Assembly: GCA_963702755.1 (NCBI GenBank)
Contig: CAVPDZ010000016.1
Span: forward strand, 62,001-126,000
Source: JAJPKK01 sp963702755
Lineage (GTDB): Bacteria; Pseudomonadota; Alphaproteobacteria; Rhizobiales; Xanthobacteraceae
DNA: 64,000 nucleotides
Direction of reading: 5' to 3'
Shown here: in pieces, positions 49,083-57,126 of the stretch
How the letters are laid out: every line of letters begins with the position of its first letter
Position numbering within the stretch: the stretch's first letter is position 1
The notes under the pieces: model-generated
Told to the model about the DNA's origin: nothing
Databases searched by the model: none
The model's input: the letters and a program-made list of their open reading frames with translations, nothing else
Position numbers and translations under genes: made by a program

Positions 49083-49232
49083 TACACCCTCCCCTGGAGG
49101 GGGAGGGTCGGACCGCGAAAGCGGTCCGGGGTGGGGTGACAGCGGTGCAACACGTGCAGCGCCGAGAGCGGGGCACTGCTGTCACCCCCTCCCGCCGCGC
49201 CAACGCGCGGCGACCTCCCCCTCCAGGGGGAG
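49083..49232. repeat. Family F palindrome, third locus
   Basis: ACACCCTCCCCTGGAGGGGG at the left, and CGACCTCCCCCTCCAGGGGG at the right, with inner CCGCGAAAGCGG and CGCCGCGCCAACGCGCGGCG hairpins. It lies between the two ketosynthase genes. Confidence 0.75.
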
Positions 49233-49284
49233 GTGATCGGTGCCGAACGCCGACCCCGTTCGCATTCAGGCTCTCTTACCCGAC

Positions 49285-50513
49285 TTATCTCTCCGCCGGG
49301 ACGACCAGGGCGAGGCCTTCGCCGCGCCAATGACCGACGCCGGTGACGAGCGCGGCTTTCAGCGCGCCGTCCATCGCCCGCTCGCCGCGGTCCTGCGATG
49401 CAAATAACTTTTCGCGGCTGACGGCGAGGGATGCAAGGGCAATATTCATCGCGAATTGCGGCTCGACGCCGTGGCCCAACTGATTGCCGGTGGCGCGGAC
49501 CGCAAGCTCCGGGTGCGCATCGAGAAAGGCGCGTTCCTCCGCGGTCGCCGGCGCAACACCGGTCGCGCCCGAGATCGCCGCCGTTGCTCGGCGGGTGCCG
49601 CGGGTGCGAGCGTCTTCCACAGTGACTCGAGCGTGGTGGTCACAGCGCCGGGCTTGCGGTCGGAATAGGCGTGGGCAAGCCCGGCAAGGCGCGCAAAAGG
49701 CTTGGCGCCGCGGGCGCGCGCGTGCGCTGCGCTTTCGAGCACCAGGAACGCGCCCATCGACGCAAGGGCGAAGCCCGGATTGGCGGCGCGCTCCCACACC
49801 GGCGCGAACGCGCCTTTGAGCGTGAAGCCGCCGAACTCGTAGAGCATCAGCATTTCCTTGCGCTCGCCGTTCGAGGCGCCGCCGACAAGCGCAATATCGC
49901 TCGTGCCGCCGGCGATCCGCGCGAGCGCGATGCGCACCGCGTCGACGCCCGCGGACTCTTCGCCCATGAACGTGCGCGACGAACCGGTGACGCCGTGCAC
50001 GATCGAAATGTTGCCGGCGAGAAGGTTCGACAGCTGCGCCAGGAAGAGCGTCGGCCGCAGGTCGCTCATCAGCCGCTCGTTGAGGAAGAGCTCGGCGTTC
50101 TCGGCCTTGGGCTTGCCGGTGAGGATCGCGCTGTCGACCGCAAGATCGCGCTCGCCGCCGCCGGCCGCGACGATCATGTCCATGCGGCCGAGGATGTCGG
50201 TCTTGCCTTTGACGCCGGCGCTGTCGAGCGCGAGGCCCGCGGCATAGACGCCGATGCGCTGCCACGGCTCCATCTGGCGCTGATCGCCCTTCTTGGGGAT
50301 CTGCGCATCGAAGCTCATGGGCGGCAGCGGATGCACGATGAACGGCGCGTAGGTCTTCGCATCGAGGTTGGTCTTGCCGCCGTCGAGCGCCTGCCAGTGC
50401 GCGTCGGGGCCTTCGCCGAGGCAGGAGAGCATGCCGACGCCGGTGATCCAGCACTCGCGCTGGCTGCCCGGCGGATGATCCTTGCCGGGCGCGGACCCTG
50501 CGGTATCAGCCAT
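49285..50513 (-). CDS. Ketosynthase-like protein FabF2XL type, active-site Cys absent (one frame break)
   Basis: About 410 residues from the ATG at 50513; a base seems to be missing near 49595. The fold is recognised by ECWITGVGMLSCLGEGPDAH, SNLLAGNISIVHGVTGSSRT and LGHGVEPQFAMNIALASLAV. Where catalytic synthases have TACASG, this one has TGSSRT (about residues 176-181), so the nucleophilic Cys is missing. The Lys of the KSxxGH motif is also replaced (NQLGH). It may pair with the adjacent active synthase, as chain-length factors do in type II polyketide systems. This is inference from residues and position. Confidence 0.82.
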
Positions 50514-50979
50514 GGGCCATCGCCTGCAGCGGGAAACCGATCCGGGTCGCGACTTCGGTCATGCTGGTGCGGAATTTCGGATCGGGAAATGCCATCACGC
50601 GGAAGGTGATCTCGCTCGACGCGACCGTCTTGCCGTCGACCGCGACGGCGGCACTCGTCACCGCGAATCCCGATCCCTCGTGCACGAGATCGGCAGTGAG
50701 CGACAGCTCCTGCCCGGGCGACACGAAGGTGCGCAGCTTCGCCTCCTTCACGGCCGCCAGGAACGGCATGCGTTCAAAGCCGGTCGCGCCGATGATGAGC
50801 CAGCCCGAGGTCTGCGCCATGGATTCGATGAGCAGCACGCCGGGCATCAGCGGATGGCCAGGAAAGTGTCCCTCGAAGATCGTGCTCGTTTCGGGGACCA
50901 GCGCCTGCGCCCGGATGCGCTTGCCGTCGAGATCGAGTTCGACGATGCGGTCGATCAACTGAAAATATTCGAGCCGCAT
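50506..50979 (-). CDS. FabZ/FabA-like 3-hydroxyacyl-ACP dehydratase of the acpXL cluster
   Basis: 157 residues. Hot-dog fold with the dehydratase signature FEGHFPGHPLMPGVLLIESM: catalytic His at about residue 38 and acidic Glu at about 52. The N-terminus MRLEYFQLIDRIVELDLDGK is typical of this branch. Its end overlaps the next synthase by 8 bp and its start lies 9 bp after acpXL, so the block is tightly coupled. Confidence 0.92.
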   Translation of the reverse strand: MRLEYFQLIDRIVELDLDGKRIRAQALVPETSTIFEGHFPGHPLMPGVLLIESMAQTSGWLIIGATGFERMPFLAAVKEAKLRTFVSPGQELSLTADLVHEGSGFAVTSAAVAVDGKTVASSEITFRVMAFPDPKFRTSMTEVATRIGFPLQAMAHG

Positions 50980-50988
50980 GGCAGGGGG

Positions 50989-51270
50989 TTACGCCCCCTT
51001 TGCAGCGACCAGGCCGTCGATGCGTTCACACAGATTGCCGAGCACGAAATACTGCTCGGTGGTCGCCTTGCCGTCGTTGACCTCCTGGGTCCACTGCTCG
51101 AGCGGGAGTTTGATCCCGAACGCCTTGTCGATGGCAAAGGCGATGTCCAGGAAGTCCAGGCTGTCGATGCCGAGATCGTTGATGGCGTGGCTTTCCGGCT
51201 TGATGTTATCGCGGGGAATGTCGCACGTTTCGGCAATGATATTGGCAACCGTGTCGAACGTGGAAGACAT
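50989..51270 (-). CDS. acpXL: Special acyl carrier protein AcpXL for very-long-chain fatty acids of lipid A
   Basis: 93 residues. The phosphopantetheine Ser is Ser37 in INDLGIDSLDFLDIAFAIDK. Length and the C-terminal LPLEQWTQEVNDGKATTEQY are those of AcpXL rather than the 78-residue housekeeping AcpP. AcpXL carries the growing 28-carbon hydroxy acid that is finally attached to lipid A in rhizobia and relatives. It is the first gene of the minus-strand cluster acpXL - dehydratase - fabF2 - fabF1 - fabG - dehydrogenase - lpxXL. Confidence 0.95.
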   Translation of the reverse strand: MSSTFDTVANIIAETCDIPRDNIKPESHAINDLGIDSLDFLDIAFAIDKAFGIKLPLEQWTQEVNDGKATTEQYFVLGNLCERIDGLVAAKGA

Positions 51271-51485
51271 TGATTAACATCCTGGCAAATGGCGTCTTTC
51301 GCCCCGCCCGCGATAGCGGCGCCGGCCCGCAGGGACGCCGTCCGAAAGCCCACCTGAGATCGCGGTCGATATAGCGAAGCCTATCCGCAAGTGCAATGGC
51401 GGCCTGCGGCCGAATTCTCGATATGGTTGCGAGAGGCACGACACTGCCCGCCCGCGAAGTTTCCGGCATGCGAACCCATTAACTT

Positions 51486-51603
51486 GTCATCGCCCGGCTT
51501 GACCGGGCGATCCAGAAACCACTGTTCACTGAAACAGGGCACGGTTTCGCCAGACCCGATAGCTCGGGGGTTACTGGATGCCCCGCTTGAAGCGGGGCAT
51601 GAC
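51486..51603. repeat. Palindromic intergenic repeat, family B copy 3
   Basis: GTCATCGCCCGGCTTGACCG, then GGCGATCCAGAAACCAC; right arm GGTTACTGGATGCCCCGCTT, then GAAGCGGGGCATGAC. The two arms are of different subtypes (CGCCCGG and CCCCGC), the same combination as copies 1 and 2 but inverted. Confidence 0.85.
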
Positions 51604-51640
51604 AATAGAGTGTGGATGGAAGCGTCAGAGACAGAAAGCT

Positions 51641-52873
51641 CTAGTTCGAGCGATTGCGGCTCGAGCGGCCGGCAACCTTGGTCTTGCGCACCTCCGCCTC
51701 CGGCATGGCGGCCGTGGCAGGATCGCCGCCGGCGAGCCGGACGCGGTTCTCACGCAGATGCTGGGCGACGTTATGCCAGGTTGCGCGCGGCTGGATATGG
51801 GCCGGGTCGGCGCCCGGCATCGGGCGGTTCAGGCCGTAAGTCCCGCCATGCACGTCGATCCAGTGCCATACGACGGAAGCTTCGCCCTCGGCGGTGGTGA
51901 TGTCGATCGCGCGGCCGTGGCCGTAGCCGCCGGTGGCGGTGCTGCCGCCGTGCAGCGAGTTGCCGCCATGGGCCTTGAAGCCGGAGGCAAGCGACTGGCG
52001 GTAATCGTCGCGGAAGGCGCTCAGCATCGACCACTTGATTCCGTTTGCGTCCATCGCTTGGCCGGCGTGATAGAGCATCTCGCGGAAATCGGGGTCCATG
52101 CCGCCGATGACGTATTCCTCGAGCGTCATGCCGCGCTTCTTGGCTGCGGCTGGGTCTTTCCAGCTGAAGTCGCCGGTACCGTCTTTCTTGACGGGCTGGC
52201 GCTCATAGACTTCCCACAGATAGCGGTCGACCACCTCCATGACGCCCTCTGGGCGGCGACGGATGGCCTCGGCGACGTTGTCGGCCGGCGCGAGCTTCGT
52301 CGCCTCCCGCGAGATGGCGACGGTGCGAACCTCATTCCAATAGGGAATGGTGATGCTCCAGCGCGCGCCGAACGTGACCGGATCGACCGCGGGCTTCGAT
52401 TCGGCGGCCACGACGGACTTCGTCTCGACCGAGGCGAGGGTAAATTCCCGCTGCGGAGCACTCTCCTCCGCGGGTTCTTCGGGAGCCACCTCTGCCACGG
52501 CAAACTTCGTAGCGCGTTCGGTGATTTTCGCCGGGATCGGTTCTGACACGGCGGGGCGCAAGATCGGCACTTCGCTGACGGCCGTTTCGACGGGTGCCAT
52601 CGGCTCGACCGAAGCCAAACGATAAGGCGCCGGCTCGACTGAAGCCAAACGATAAGGCGCCGGCTCGACCGGCAGCGCTTCATGAACGATCGTCACCGTC
52701 GACGTTGAATTGGACTTTTCGATTACCCAATCACTTTGTTCCGACGCGGTGTACGGGCCTGAATGTGCAAGCAACTCCGCGACTACAAAAACAACAATGC
52801 CGCTGACCGCCATGGCGACGGAAATAATACAGCCGGTCGTGCGATCGGCCGCGTGAGCGCGGATGGATCTCAT
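51641..52873 (-). CDS. Membrane-anchored M15/VanY-like peptidase-fold protein with Ala/Pro/Glu linker
   Basis: 410 residues from the ATG at 52873. One N-terminal membrane helix (GCIISVAMAVSGIVVFVVAE), then a 120-residue Pro/Glu/Val-rich periplasmic linker that includes an exact 10-residue duplication (VEPAPYRLAS). The C-terminal domain has MLSAFRDDYRQSLASGFKAH, GGNSLHGGS and GYGHGRAIDITT, resembling the zinc site of D-Ala-D-Ala carboxypeptidases (SxHxxGxAxD), then WHWIDVHGGTYGLNRPMPGA. A cell-wall peptidase or binding role is likely; the exact zinc ligands cannot be confirmed by eye. Confidence 0.75.
   Translation of the reverse strand: MRSIRAHAADRTTGCIISVAMAVSGIVVFVVAELLAHSGPYTASEQSDWVIEKSNSTSTVTIVHEALPVEPAPYRLASVEPAPYRLASVEPMAPVETAVSEVPILRPAVSEPIPAKITERATKFAVAEVAPEEPAEESAPQREFTLASVETKSVVAAESKPAVDPVTFGARWSITIPYWNEVRTVAISREATKLAPADNVAEAIRRRPEGVMEVVDRYLWEVYERQPVKKDGTGDFSWKDPAAAKKRGMTLEEYVIGGMDPDFREMLYHAGQAMDANGIKWSMLSAFRDDYRQSLASGFKAHGGNSLHGGSTATGGYGHGRAIDITTAEGEASVVWHWIDVHGGTYGLNRPMPGADPAHIQPRATWHNVAQHLRENRVRLAGGDPATAAMPEAEVRKTKVAGRSSRNRSN
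52601..52670. repeat. 30-bp tandem repeat inside the M15-like gene
   Basis: Two full 30-bp units (52601-52630 and 52631-52660), differing by one base (ACC versus ACT at unit position 8-10), plus the first 10 bp of a third. Each encodes one VEPAPYRLAS decapeptide in the linker. Because it is in frame, copy number could change linker length by slippage. Confidence 0.9.
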
Positions 52874-53321
52874 TATTCCCCCAACCCATTTACTGCGCTT
52901 GGGCCCCGTCCTTCCGGGCCGTGAGGCCACGCCTCATGGCAGCCAATCGCAACAATTTGAGCGATTGGAGTGATAGTCCCGGAAGGTTAGTGCAGGGTTA
53001 AGTGCCCCACCCCATTCAGCCCCAAGGTGAATCCCCTATTCACACGCTCAGTGTTCACCAATAATAAGGGCAATTGCAAGATGGTCTTCGCCCGAATTCT
53101 GCCATATTCACAGCGCGCGGCACCCGCCCGATCCGGCGTCTTCACAGGCCTGTATCAAGACTTTGCTCAAAGACGACGTGCGGGCGCGGGGTTGCCGGTG
53201 CAGCGGGAAAGGGGCATGGTGCCCGCCGCGCGGCGGTCTGTGCTGCAGCGGCCGAGAGTGCCGCCGGGGGACCGATCGCCAGGCCCATCGCCGGCCCGCG
53301 CCAACGGAGGAGAACCACCAC
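52874..53321. other. 448-bp divergent intergenic region without a supportable gene
   Basis: Separates the minus-strand peptidase gene from the plus-strand metallo-hydrolase gene. It is AT-richer around 52990-53110. No palindromic repeat of families A-G, no RNA gene and no clear promoter hexamers could be assigned. Confidence 0.5.
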
Positions 53322-54242
53322 ATGCGTAAAACCACCCTGGCTGTCCTTGCCGCTTCGGCCGCGTTCCTGGCCGGTCCGGCAATGGCACAGCAGAATGTCG
53401 ATTGGTCCAAGGTCGAGGTGAAGACGACGGACCTCGGCCACAACACCTACATGCTGTCGACCGGCGTCGGCGGTAACATCACCTTCGCGGTCGGCACCGA
53501 CGGTATCATTGTGGTCGACGCCAATTTCGCGCCGGCCTACGACAAGTTCAAAGCCGCGATCCAGAAGGTCTCGACGCTGCCGGTGAAGTACGTGATCAAC
53601 ACGCACTTCCACGGCGACCACACCGGCGGCAACGCGCTGTTCCATAAGGACGGCGCCACCATCGTCGCCGAGGACAACATCCGCCTGCGCCTGATGGGCG
53701 GCACGATCAACGGCGTGACCGGCGCCAAGACGCCGCCTGTCGCGAGCCCCAATTCGCTGCCGACCGACACCTACTACGGCGGCACCAAGGAGATCACTGT
53801 CGGCGGCCGCAAGGCGATCCTCACCCACGTCTATAACGCGCACACCGACGGCGACACCTACGTCTACTTCCCCGACGCCAACGTGCTGTGCACCGGCGAC
53901 ACCTTCAACAACACCAAGCATTACCAAACCGTCGACTTCGCCAACGGCGGCGATATCCGCGGCATGCTTCGCGCCAACACCGCCTATTACGAGCTCGCCA
54001 ACAACGACACCAAGATCGTTCCCGGGCACGGCGGGCTTGCGCATAAGGCCGACGTCGCCGAATTCCGCGACATGCTCACGACGGCGCGCGACCGGCTGCA
54101 GAAGCTGTTCCAGGAAGGCAAGTCGGTGGACGAGGTCGTCGCCATGCGTCCGCTCAAGGACCTCGACGCCAAATGGGCGGTGGACGACAACGCGGCGAAG
54201 AACTTCACCCTGATGTTCTATCGCTCGTTCACCCGCTCCTGA
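53322..54242 (+). CDS. Secreted metallo-beta-lactamase-fold hydrolase
   Basis: 306 residues from the ATG at 53322, preceded by GGAGGAGA. Signal peptide MRKTTLAVLAASAAFLAGPA, cleaved near MAQQN. Zinc motif VINTHFHGDHTGGNALF (HFHGDH at residues 95-100), later His in NAHTDGDTYVYFPD, Asp in VLCTGDTFNN and IVPGHGG. The full ligand set of the MBL fold is thus present. Subgroup is closer to secreted MBL-fold hydrolases than to antibiotic-hydrolysing enzymes; substrate unknown. A strong terminator follows. Confidence 0.88.
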   Translation: MRKTTLAVLAASAAFLAGPAMAQQNVDWSKVEVKTTDLGHNTYMLSTGVGGNITFAVGTDGIIVVDANFAPAYDKFKAAIQKVSTLPVKYVINTHFHGDHTGGNALFHKDGATIVAEDNIRLRLMGGTINGVTGAKTPPVASPNSLPTDTYYGGTKEITVGGRKAILTHVYNAHTDGDTYVYFPDANVLCTGDTFNNTKHYQTVDFANGGDIRGMLRANTAYYELANNDTKIVPGHGGLAHKADVAEFRDMLTTARDRLQKLFQEGKSVDEVVAMRPLKDLDAKWAVDDNAAKNFTLMFYRSFTRS

Positions 54243-54267
54243 TCGAACGGACAGACTAGGAATGCGG

Positions 54268-54291
54268 ATCGCCGGGGCATGCCCCGGCGAT
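54268..54291 (+). terminator. Terminator after the MBL-fold gene
   Basis: A perfect 24-bp palindrome built from ATCGCCGGGGCA and its complement, then TTCGTATTT. It starts 26 bp after the stop codon. The GC-rich stem and T-rich tail fit intrinsic termination, although the palindrome has no spacer, so the loop must come from its centre. Confidence 0.65.
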
Positions 54292-54345
54292 TTCGTATTT
54301 GGCCGCCGAATTTACGCGGCGTCATCGCCCAAGATTTCTCACGCC

Positions 54346-54460
54346 GTCATCGCCCGGCTCCGACCGGGCGATCCGGTAGCCACGAATTTTGAAATTGGGC
54401 GCAGCACGGCGCCGATCGATAGCCCAGGGGTTACTGGATGCCCGCTTTCGCGGGCATGAC
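54346..54460. repeat. Palindromic intergenic repeat, family B copy 4
   Basis: GTCATCGCCCGGCTCCGACC, then GGGCGATCCGGTAGCCAC; right arm GGTTACTGGATGCCCGCTTT, then CGCGGGCATGAC. A partial extra left arm (GTCATCGCCC) begins 25 bp earlier at 54321. Confidence 0.85.
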
Positions 54461-54471
54461 GGACGGAGGTT

Positions 54472-54798
54472 TCAGCGGCGGTCGCCGGTGGGGATCGGGG
54501 CGCAGTTGGTGCGGCCGGACAGGACGCAATCCTGGTTGCGGCGCATGTCGGCCATGGTGTTGGCGAGCCAGACGCCGCAATAGACGATGGCGACCAGCAC
54601 CACGAAGGCGAGGATGTTGTTCACCATCCGGTGGCGATAATTATCCTCGTCGCCTTCGGTGTACTTGCCAAGACCTTCGACCGGGGAGCGCCGCGGATCA
54701 TGCCGCCGCACATTGTCGTTGCGGGCTTGCGGCACCCGCGGCCGGAACATGACGACCCGGCCTCGTTCATCGTCCCGTGGTGTCTCTTGTGATTTCAT
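54472..54798 (-). CDS. Small single-helix membrane protein, unknown
   Basis: 108 residues from the ATG at 54798. Highly charged N-terminal half (RGRVVMFRPRVPQARNDNVR, then RHDPRRSPVEGLGKYTEGDE), one membrane helix (MVNNILAFVVLVAIVYCGVW) and a short tail with two Cys (QDCVLSGRTNCAPIPTG). No family recognised. The orientation of charges suggests the N-terminus in the cytoplasm. Confidence 0.6.
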   Translation of the reverse strand: MKSQETPRDDERGRVVMFRPRVPQARNDNVRRHDPRRSPVEGLGKYTEGDEDNYRHRMVNNILAFVVLVAIVYCGVWLANTMADMRRNQDCVLSGRTNCAPIPTGDRR

Positions 54799-55005
54799 CG
54801 TGGTCTCGAGAGGGCGCCCGCAAGCCCATGGGCATTTGCCCCACAACACACACCTTAGCACGTTTCGCGCGAGGAGGGCGATGGGCTTGTGACGGGGTTG
54901 CGGTATTTTTGCTCAATAAATGCGCCTCGTGCTCCAAAAGTTCCATGGCCCGGAAAAGTCCCTGCGTGGACGGCAGAGCTTGTCCGGCGCTATCATGACG
55001 ACGCC

Positions 55006-55329
55006 GTGATCATTCCGCGCCGCCGCCTGATTGCTCTTGCCGCTGCCTACGCCATTGCGCTGCAGGCGGCGCTCTCGGGATTTGTGCTGCTGGCGGCGGG
55101 CACAAATCTGTGCGGCGCCGCGAGCGTGCCGGCAGCGCCGCATTCCAGTTCCGATTGCGGATGCTGTCCGCTGTTGTGCGGTGCAGCAGCCGACCTTGCG
55201 GCGGAATCGGTCGGACCGCCGCCGACGTGGCCGTTCTCATCATCGGGCACGCATCATCATTATGTCGAGGCTGCGCTGCCCTCCAGGCGCGGCCTCGTGC
55301 CGCCGTCGCGCGCACCGCCGGTCGCCTGA
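55006..55329 (+). CDS. Small Cys/His-rich membrane protein, DUF2946-like
   Basis: 107 residues if started at the GTG at 55006 (RRRLIALAAAYAIALQAALS); the frame is open further upstream and the start is uncertain. One hydrophobic helix, then a segment with paired Cys (SSDCGCCPLLCGAAADLAA) and a His-rich turn (GTHHHYVEA). This layout resembles DUF2946 proteins, which often accompany copper-handling genes. The PCu(A)C-type gene 64 bp downstream supports that reading. Confidence 0.6.
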   Translation: MIIPRRRLIALAAAYAIALQAALSGFVLLAAGTNLCGAASVPAAPHSSSDCGCCPLLCGAAADLAAESVGPPPTWPFSSSGTHHHYVEAALPSRRGLVPPSRAPPVA

Positions 55330-55393
55330 GCGCCATCCATTTCATCACATCGCCGGCGTCATGCCGGTCATCCCGAATTCCGTGAGGCTTCTC

Positions 55394-55891
55394 ATGAAGA
55401 CAATCCCGATTCTCGTCGCGAGCCTGATCGCCCTCTCCGCCGGCGCAGCGTTCGCCAATGACTACAAGGTGGGCGCCCTCGAAATCGACAATCCGTGGTC
55501 GCGGGCCGTGCCGAAGGGCGGCACAGTCGCGGCCGGCTATATGACCATCAAGAACAACGGCACGACCCCGGACCGGTTGACCGGTGCGTCGACACCGGTT
55601 GCCGGCAAGGTCGAAGTCCATGAAATGAGCATGGACAACGGCGTGATGAAGATGCGTCCGGTCGCGGGCGGCCTCGAAATCAAGCCCGGCGAGACCGTCA
55701 CGCTCAAGCCGGAGTCGTTCCATCTCATGATCATGGGGCTCAAGCAGCCGATCGAGCAGGGCAAGCCGTTTCAGGCGTCGCTGACGTTCGAAAAGGCGGG
55801 GACGGTGAACGTCGAGTTCGCGGTCGAGTCGGTCGGCGCGACGGCGCCCGCGGCCCACGACATGCACAACATGCCGGGCATGCATCACTGA
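55394..55891 (+). CDS. PCu(A)C-family periplasmic copper chaperone
   Basis: 165 residues from the ATG at 55394. Signal peptide MKTIPILVASLIALSAGAAF. The Cu(I) site of the family is present: VEVHEMSMDNGVMKMR (about residues 74-88) and SFHLMIMGLKQPI (about 108-120). The His/Met-rich tail HDMHNMPGMHH may bind additional copper. These chaperones deliver copper to the CuA centre of cytochrome c oxidase. Confidence 0.92.
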   Translation: MKTIPILVASLIALSAGAAFANDYKVGALEIDNPWSRAVPKGGTVAAGYMTIKNNGTTPDRLTGASTPVAGKVEVHEMSMDNGVMKMRPVAGGLEIKPGETVTLKPESFHLMIMGLKQPIEQGKPFQASLTFEKAGTVNVEFAVESVGATAPAAHDMHNMPGMHH

Positions 55892-55931
55892 GAGCGCGTT
55901 GAGCCGGGGTGCTGTCCCAGGTTCTTGGCCG

Positions 55932-56032
55932 GTCATTCCGGGGCGCCCGCAAGGGCGAGCCCGGAATCCATGACCACGGACCGAGGAGTATGGATTCCGG
56001 GTTGCCGCGCTTTGCGCGGCCCCCGGAATGAC
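55932..56032. repeat. Palindromic intergenic repeat, family C copy 2
   Basis: GTCATTCCGGGGCGCCCGCA at the left, GGCCCCCGGAATGAC at the right, inner GAGCCCGGAATCCATG and TATGGATTCCGGGTT. Starts 41 bp after the copper-chaperone stop. Confidence 0.85.
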
Positions 56033-56080
56033 GGCTCCCGTCAGTTATCGCGTTTGAACGATTCGGTGAGGCCGCGCGGC

Positions 56081-56740
56081 TCATTTCGGCTCGGGAAAAT
56101 AGGGCGATGCGCCTTCCGGCAGCGGCACGTTGAAGACGTTCAGCACCATCGACACGGTGGTGTAATAGCCGAGGATGCCGACCAGTTCGACCATGCCGCG
56201 ATCACCGAGGACGTCGTGGGCGCGCTTGTAATTGCGATCGCTGACGCGGTGCCGCTTATGCAGCTCCTCGACGAAATCCCAGATCGCGCGTTCGTCCTTC
56301 GCCGCCGTGCGCGGCGCGCGGCCGGCCTTGATGTCGCGGATCGTCGCCGCCTTCACGCCCTCCGTCTCGGCGATCGGCGCGTGGGCGTGCCATTCATATT
56401 GCGCGCGCCAGAAGCGGCCGATGCAGAGGATCGCAAACTCCGACAGCCGCGGCGGGATCGAGGTCTTGAAACGCACGAAGGCGCCGAGCTGCTGCGTGAG
56501 TTCGCCATACTGCGGCGCGTGCATGTAGACGCCGAACGGCCCGCCAAGCTTCACCCGCCCGCCGCGCGGCCCGGCGCGCATCGACGCGAGGAGCGCGCGC
56601 TGGGGCTCGTCGAGGTTGTCTTCGGTCAGGGCCGGCAAGCGGTAGGGCAGGGGCTTTGGCGCGGATTTTCGCGACGATTTGTTTGCAGTTTTTTTGGCGG
56701 TCTTTTTGGCGGATTTCCCGGCGGTCTTCTTGGCGGCCAT
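56081..56740 (-). CDS. Carboxymuconolactone decarboxylase (CMD/AhpD-fold) family protein
   Basis: 219 residues. A Lys/Ser-rich N-terminal tail (MAAKKTAGKSAKKTAKKTAN, about 30 residues) precedes the CMD fold: LGAFVRFKTSIPPRLSEFAI, FWRAQYEWHAHAPIAETEGV and DRGMVELVGILGYYTTVSMV, then LNVFNVPLPEG. The usual redox CxxC of AhpD is absent, with AQYEWHAH in its place, so this is the CMD-like subgroup. Function unknown; the basic tail resembles nucleic-acid-binding tails and is unusual for this fold. Confidence 0.85.
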   Translation of the reverse strand: MAAKKTAGKSAKKTAKKTANKSSRKSAPKPLPYRLPALTEDNLDEPQRALLASMRAGPRGGRVKLGGPFGVYMHAPQYGELTQQLGAFVRFKTSIPPRLSEFAILCIGRFWRAQYEWHAHAPIAETEGVKAATIRDIKAGRAPRTAAKDERAIWDFVEELHKRHRVSDRNYKRAHDVLGDRGMVELVGILGYYTTVSMVLNVFNVPLPEGASPYFPEPK

Positions 56741-57126
56741 CGATTCCTCTTGCGGCGGTGTGCGCTACGCGCTGGACGCGCTGAGTTATCACCGCCGCTC
56801 ACGGCCTGCCAGATGAAACGCAGCATTCTCGCCGAGCTCATCTGGAATTCGTCATCATCAACACGCTCCAAGATCAACACGCTTCAACATCAATACACTC
56901 CAGCGTCATCCTGAGGCGGCCGCGCGTCGCGCGGCCCTCGAAGGATGGCCACGGGCACGGCGGTGCAAGCGGCCATCCTTCGAGACGCGCCCTTGCGGGC
57001 GCCCTCAGGATGACGTCTGGAGATTGTGCGGGCGCAGCGTTGTCGCTTCAAGATGTCGTGGGTTTCGAGGGCGAGGTGCTGTTGCTTCGAGGCGGAGCTA
57101 AGGCCTTCCCTCGCAAATCGACGCCC
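56741..57126. other. 386-bp gene-free stretch containing a family D repeat
   Basis: Contains the repeat at 56904-57014. The rest shows short direct repeats of AACAC/CTTCAACATCAATACAC type around 56860-56900 and nothing that looks coding. Confidence 0.5.
56904..57014. repeat. Palindromic intergenic repeat, family D copy 2
   Basis: GTCATCCTGAGGCGGCCGCG at the left, GCGCCCTCAGGATGAC at the right, inner CCTCGAAGGATGGCC and GGCCATCCTTCGAGACG. Confidence 0.85.

Noticed and set aside
52874..53321. Small frames between the M15-like and MBL-fold genes
   Set aside because: Arg/Pro-rich shadow composition, no start signals; the MBL gene's signal peptide and ribosome-binding site define its start at 53322.
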